From NCBI GenBank assembly GCA_944350395.1, contig CALVPA010000002.1:1-16532 (forward strand): a DNA stretch of 16,532 nucleotides. Direction: 5' to 3'. Position 1 is the stretch's first letter; every line of letters starts with the position of its first letter. The position numbers were made by a program, and so were the translations under genes. Below, piece by piece: positions 14,252-16,532 of this stretch. The notes beneath the pieces were generated by a model. It had not been told where the DNA came from. It saw only the letters and a program-made list of their open reading frames with translations, and ran no database searches. The DNA comes from an uncultured Bacilli bacterium (GTDB taxonomy: Bacteria; Bacillota_I; Bacilli_A; RF39; UBA660).

Positions 14252-14276
14252 CATTTAGGAAAATCACTCATATTTT
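14248..14276 (+). promoter_or_regulatory. Probable promoter of the LysM gene
   Basis: The -35 box is TTAACA (14248-14253, 5 of 6 matches, overlapping the preceding TAA stop) and the -10 box TATTTT (14271-14276, with the three most conserved positions T1, A2, T6), with a 17-nt spacer. Transcription would begin near 14283, at the ribosome binding site and downstream of the 5' arm of the hairpin at 14262-14292. Confidence 0.5.
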
Positions 14277-14292
14277 ATAGATAGGAGTGATT
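14262..14292 (+). promoter_or_regulatory. Inverted repeat that would hide the LysM gene ribosome binding site
   Basis: AATCACTC (14262-14269) pairs perfectly with GAGTGATT (14285-14292) over 8 bp around a 15-nt loop. The 3' arm contains most of the ribosome binding site AGGAGTGA (14283-14290), and it ends 2 nt before the ATG at 14295. No T-tract follows, so it is not a terminator. It may act as an RNA hairpin on read-through transcripts, or as a DNA operator around the -10 box. Confidence 0.6.
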
Positions 14293-14294
14293 AT

Positions 14295-14747
14295 ATGTAC
14301 AATATTTACAAAATAAAAAGTGGAGATACTTTAGAGCTTCTTGCAGATAGATATAAAACTACACCTCAAAGAATAATGGATATTAACAATTTAAATCCTG
14401 GTGATTTTTTGAGAATAGGAGATGACATAATCATACCGGATACTGCTAAAGATTATTTCGAATATTATTCTATTAAAAAGGGTGATAATCTGTATCAAAT
14501 AGCAAAAAGATATAATATAAACCCTGGCCTTTTAGCAAATTTAAATGGACTAAACGACAATGATTATATATATCCTGGTCAGATGCTTTTAATACCTAAA
14601 GCAAATTACAGTTATTATATAACTAAAGAGGGAGATACTTTAGATAGCGTCGTAAACCTTTTTGGAACAACTAGAGACAGATTTTTAAATGAGAACGACA
14701 TCGTATATTTGCTCGAAGGTCAGTTATTAGTACATAAGACGAAGTAG
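14295..14747 (+). CDS. Three-LysM protein without signal peptide
   Basis: This 150-aa protein is almost entirely LysM repeats, which bind N-acetylglucosamine glycans such as peptidoglycan. LysM1 (about 4-48) contains YKIKSGDTLELLADRY and IGDDIIIP; LysM2 (57-101) contains YSIKKGDNLYQIAKRY and YPGQMLLIP; LysM3 (106-147) is more diverged, with YITKEGDTLDSVVNLF and LLEGQLLVH. There is no catalytic domain and no signal peptide or membrane segment. The first LysM starts at residue 3, as in the SafA spore-coat protein, so a mother-cell or lysis-exposed role is possible; this is inference and no sporulation genes are in view. The ribosome binding site AGGAGTGA lies in the inverted repeat described separately. 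Its TAG stop lies in the following terminator. Confidence 0.9.
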   Translation: MYNIYKIKSGDTLELLADRYKTTPQRIMDINNLNPGDFLRIGDDIIIPDTAKDYFEYYSIKKGDNLYQIAKRYNINPGLLANLNGLNDNDYIYPGQMLLIPKANYSYYITKEGDTLDSVVNLFGTTRDRFLNENDIVYLLEGQLLVHKTK

Positions 14748-14765
14748 ACAAAAACTTCGTTTTTT
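14739..14765 (+). terminator. Intrinsic terminator of the LysM gene, overlapping its stop codon
   Basis: ACGAAGT (14739-14745) pairs with ACTTCGT (14754-14760) around an 8-nt loop, followed by a T-run to 14765. The last coding codons and the first base of the TAG stop (14745-14747) form the 5' arm. Confidence 0.85.
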
Positions 14766-14770
14766 ATTTA

Positions 14771-14799
14771 TTTACTTTTCAGTTTTGATAATATATAAT
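14771..14799 (+). promoter_or_regulatory. Sigma-A-like promoter of the DUF4352-like gene
   Basis: The -35 box is TTTACT (14771-14776, 4 of 6) and the -10 box a perfect TATAAT (14794-14799), with a 17-nt spacer. It begins 6 nt after the T-run of the preceding terminator. Confidence 0.65.
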
Positions 14800-14822
14800 A
14801 ATTGTAGATAAGGAGTGGTAAT

Positions 14823-16406
14823 GTGATATTAAAAAAGCCATATGCATTTTTGATTAAGAAATTTAGACTCATACATATAGTTTTAACTTTATTAATCGGT
14901 TATCTGCTATTTAGAACTTACAACATTTACAATTTCTTTAGTAGATATGTTAGTAATACATATGCCACTTTGAGCGATGCAGTTCCGAGCAATTATATAA
15001 CCATATTTATGTTTTTAATTGTTATTATAATAGTGGTATTTTCTCTTGCAATGTATCTTCTCATGAAGAAAAAGGAAAAACCTAAGACATTTTACATTTT
15101 ATTGAGCGTTTACTACATACTCTATCTTGTAGGGTTGATTTTATATTTTGTACTATTTAAATCTATGGATTCAAATGCACTTTCGATCCGAAATGCCATG
15201 GTGCTAAGAGATGTAACCCTGATAATCAGTTTACCGCAAATAGCATTTTTAATTTTGAGTTTTATAAGAGGTGTCGGCTTCGATATAAAAAAGTTTAACT
15301 TTTCAAAAGATCTAAAAGAATTGGATTTAAGTGAAGAAGACAACGAAGAATTCGAATTTGTACTCGGCGTAGACTCTTATAAATATTTTCGTTATTTGAG
15401 AAGAAGGATAAGAGAATTTAAATATTACGTACTTGAGAATAAATTTATGTTTACTATATTGGCAAGTTTAACAGCCATTATATTTGTAATCATGATCATT
15501 TTGAATTTTACCGTCTATAATCGAACTTATAATAAAAATCAAAAATTTACTGCGAACAATTTGTCGTTACAAGTTAATAATTCCTATTTGACCAATATAG
15601 ATTATAGAGGCCAAGAAATAGAAGATGGAAAATATTTTTTAGTAGTTAATATTACATTTTCGAATTCGAGCGGAAGCTCTACTGTTTTAGAGCTTACTAA
15701 TTATGAACTCTTAACTAACGATGGAAAAGTTTATCCGACACTTACTAGAAATTCTTATTTTGTAGACTTTGGTGCAGGATACTCTAAAGAAAAAATTGAG
15801 AATGATTCCAGCTCGACATACATTTTAGTATATGAACTGAGTAAAAAACAGGTTGCCAAAAAATACACTTTAAGAGTAATCGATGAAGTCGAATACAAAG
15901 CTGGTACTGTTAATTCAAAAGTTAAAAATGTATCTATTAAACCATCGACTTATTATGACATTGAGGACGTAGGAACTTACGATGTCGGTAATCCAATTAC
16001 TTTTTATGATTCAATTTTAGAAAATTCATCACTACTAGTAAATTCTTACGAATTTAAAAATAAATTTACCTATAAATATGAAGCTTGTATCAGGTATGAT
16101 TGCAAAGATATGACCGATGTAGTGACGGCTGATGCAGAAAAATCTAAGACTCTTCTAGTGCTAGATGGCAATTTGAGCCTTGATGATAATTCCACATTTG
16201 CACTTAATAAAAAAACATCGCTATCTTTCTTCGATGCATTTGTACAGATAAGATATGACGATAAAATATCTGCAGTTACAAATGCAACTCCACAAGCGCT
16301 TACCGATCAATATATATTACAAGTGGACTCACAAGCAAGCAAAGCATCTAAAATAGATTTAGTAATTACAATTCGAAATAAAAGGTATATATTAAATTTA
16401 AAGTAA
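14823..16406 (+). CDS. Multi-spanning membrane protein with an extracytoplasmic DUF4352-like domain
   Basis: This is a 527-aa protein. Four hydrophobic segments (about 17-37, 57-81, 89-112, 130-150) are followed by a cytoplasmic-looking charged stretch (151-205) with a DLKELDLSEEDNEEFEF acidic part and a basic RYLRRRIREFK part, then a fifth segment (207-231). The remaining ~295 residues are extracytoplasmic. Residues about 242-355 follow the DUF4352 beta-sandwich pattern (KYFLVVNITFSN, then LTNYELLTNDGKVYP). C422 and C427 are the only cysteines. It starts with GTG at 14823: AGGAG (14811-14815) lies 7 nt upstream, and the ATG two bases earlier is followed at once by TGA. The role is unknown. 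It is a single-gene unit between two terminators. Confidence 0.82.
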   Translation: MILKKPYAFLIKKFRLIHIVLTLLIGYLLFRTYNIYNFFSRYVSNTYATLSDAVPSNYITIFMFLIVIIIVVFSLAMYLLMKKKEKPKTFYILLSVYYILYLVGLILYFVLFKSMDSNALSIRNAMVLRDVTLIISLPQIAFLILSFIRGVGFDIKKFNFSKDLKELDLSEEDNEEFEFVLGVDSYKYFRYLRRRIREFKYYVLENKFMFTILASLTAIIFVIMIILNFTVYNRTYNKNQKFTANNLSLQVNNSYLTNIDYRGQEIEDGKYFLVVNITFSNSSGSSTVLELTNYELLTNDGKVYPTLTRNSYFVDFGAGYSKEKIENDSSSTYILVYELSKKQVAKKYTLRVIDEVEYKAGTVNSKVKNVSIKPSTYYDIEDVGTYDVGNPITFYDSILENSSLLVNSYEFKNKFTYKYEACIRYDCKDMTDVVTADAEKSKTLLVLDGNLSLDDNSTFALNKKTSLSFFDAFVQIRYDDKISAVTNATPQALTDQYILQVDSQASKASKIDLVITIRNKRYILNLK

Positions 16407-16434
16407 AGTTGAAAATTAACTTTGCTTTTTTTTT
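16403..16434 (+). terminator. Intrinsic terminator after the DUF4352-like gene, overlapping its stop codon
   Basis: GTAAAGTT (16403-16410) pairs with AACTTTGC (16418-16425), 8 bp including one U-G, around the loop GAAAATT, followed by nine T (16426-16434). The TAA stop (16404-16406) is in the 5' arm. Confidence 0.85.
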
Positions 16435-16446
16435 GTGTAATTTTAA

Positions 16447-16475
16447 TTGAAATATAGAATATAATTTGATATAAT
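16447..16475 (+). promoter_or_regulatory. Strong promoter of tRNA-Cys
   Basis: The -35 box is TTGAAA (16447-16452), with a 17-nt spacer and an extended -10 TGATATAAT (16467-16475), the same nine bases as at pcrA. The predicted start near 16482 leaves a 5' leader of about 9 nt for RNase P to remove. Confidence 0.8.
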
Positions 16476-16490
16476 CTAATTATAATTGAT

Positions 16491-16532
16491 GGAATCGTAG
16501 CCAAGTGGTAAGGCGTGGGTCTGCAACACCCT
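16491..16532 (+). tRNA. tRNA-Cys (anticodon GCA), 5' 42 nt only; cut by the window end
   Basis: The sequence matches the first part of bacterial tRNA-Cys. The 5' acceptor strand is GGAATCG (16491-16497), then TA, then a D arm with stem GCC/GGC and loop AAGTGGTAA. The anticodon loop is CTGCAAC (16521-16527) with anticodon GCA at 16523-16525. The visible anticodon stem TGGGT/ACCCT gives four pairs and an apparent U27-U43 mismatch at its outer end, where B. subtilis has G-U. The variable loop, T arm and 3' acceptor strand lie outside the window, so functionality cannot be judged. Confidence 0.92.

Noticed and set aside
14821..14825. ATG followed by TGA, read as Met-Trp under genetic code 4.
   Set aside because: It is out of frame with the long reading frame, which starts at the GTG two bases later. 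TGA ends tsaB, rimI, ligA and the PH gene, and tryptophan is TGG, so code 4 does not apply.
16307..16504. Minus-strand frame over the end of the DUF4352-like gene, the terminator and the tRNA promoter.
   Set aside because: It runs through a clear terminator, promoter and tRNA start on the other strand and has no recognisable protein features.

Overview
The window looks like chromosomal DNA of an AT-rich Bacillota of the Bacilli side. Support for this: strong AGGAG-type ribosome binding sites, sigma-A-like promoters often with an extended TGnTATAAT -10 box, a Gram-positive wall gene (an LCP glycopolymer transferase with PASTA domains), and Bacilli-type 23S and 5S rRNA ends. The 5S rRNA is only about 104 nt, close to the Mollicutes form. 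However, TGA is used as a stop codon by four genes here (tsaB, rimI, ligA and the PH-domain gene), so the mycoplasma code is excluded. An uncultivated gut lineage such as RF39/RFN20 or an Erysipelotrichia relative is plausible, but this is inference.

Layout: (1) 1-565, the 3' end of a 23S rRNA gene, a 48-nt spacer and a 5S rRNA gene ending in a T10 run. (2) 604-3150, t6A tRNA-modification genes: tsaE with its own promoter and terminator, then tsaB-rimI-tsaD joined by two 4-nt ATGA overlaps. (3) 3151-5431, a three-gene unit: a small exported protein, a ZIP metal transporter and an SDR-like protein lacking its catalytic lysine. (4) 5430-7559, the only minus-strand gene, a 709-aa LCP protein, convergent with unit 3 and divergent from pcrA. 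(5) 7603-11734, pcrA-ligA (DNA repair helicase and NAD+ DNA ligase). (6) 11731-13126, a membrane-anchored double thioredoxin-fold protein and a bacterial PH-domain protein. (7) 13139-16434, three envelope or surface-related genes of unknown role: a membrane-anchored 370-aa protein, a triple-LysM protein without a signal peptide, and a multi-spanning membrane protein with a DUF4352-like domain. (8) 16447-end, a promoter and the first 42 nt of tRNA-Cys(GCA).

Most genes are housekeeping. No defence system, CRISPR array, phage or transposon is visible. The points worth a second look are a hairpin that would hide the LysM gene's ribosome binding site on read-through RNA but not on RNA from its own promoter; an LCP protein carrying an SBP-like domain and two PASTA repeats; paired cysteines in several exported proteins beside an exported thioredoxin-like protein; loss of key residues in the SDR-like and ZIP proteins; very short mRNA leaders; terminators that start inside stop codons; and a preference for C-ending codons before G.
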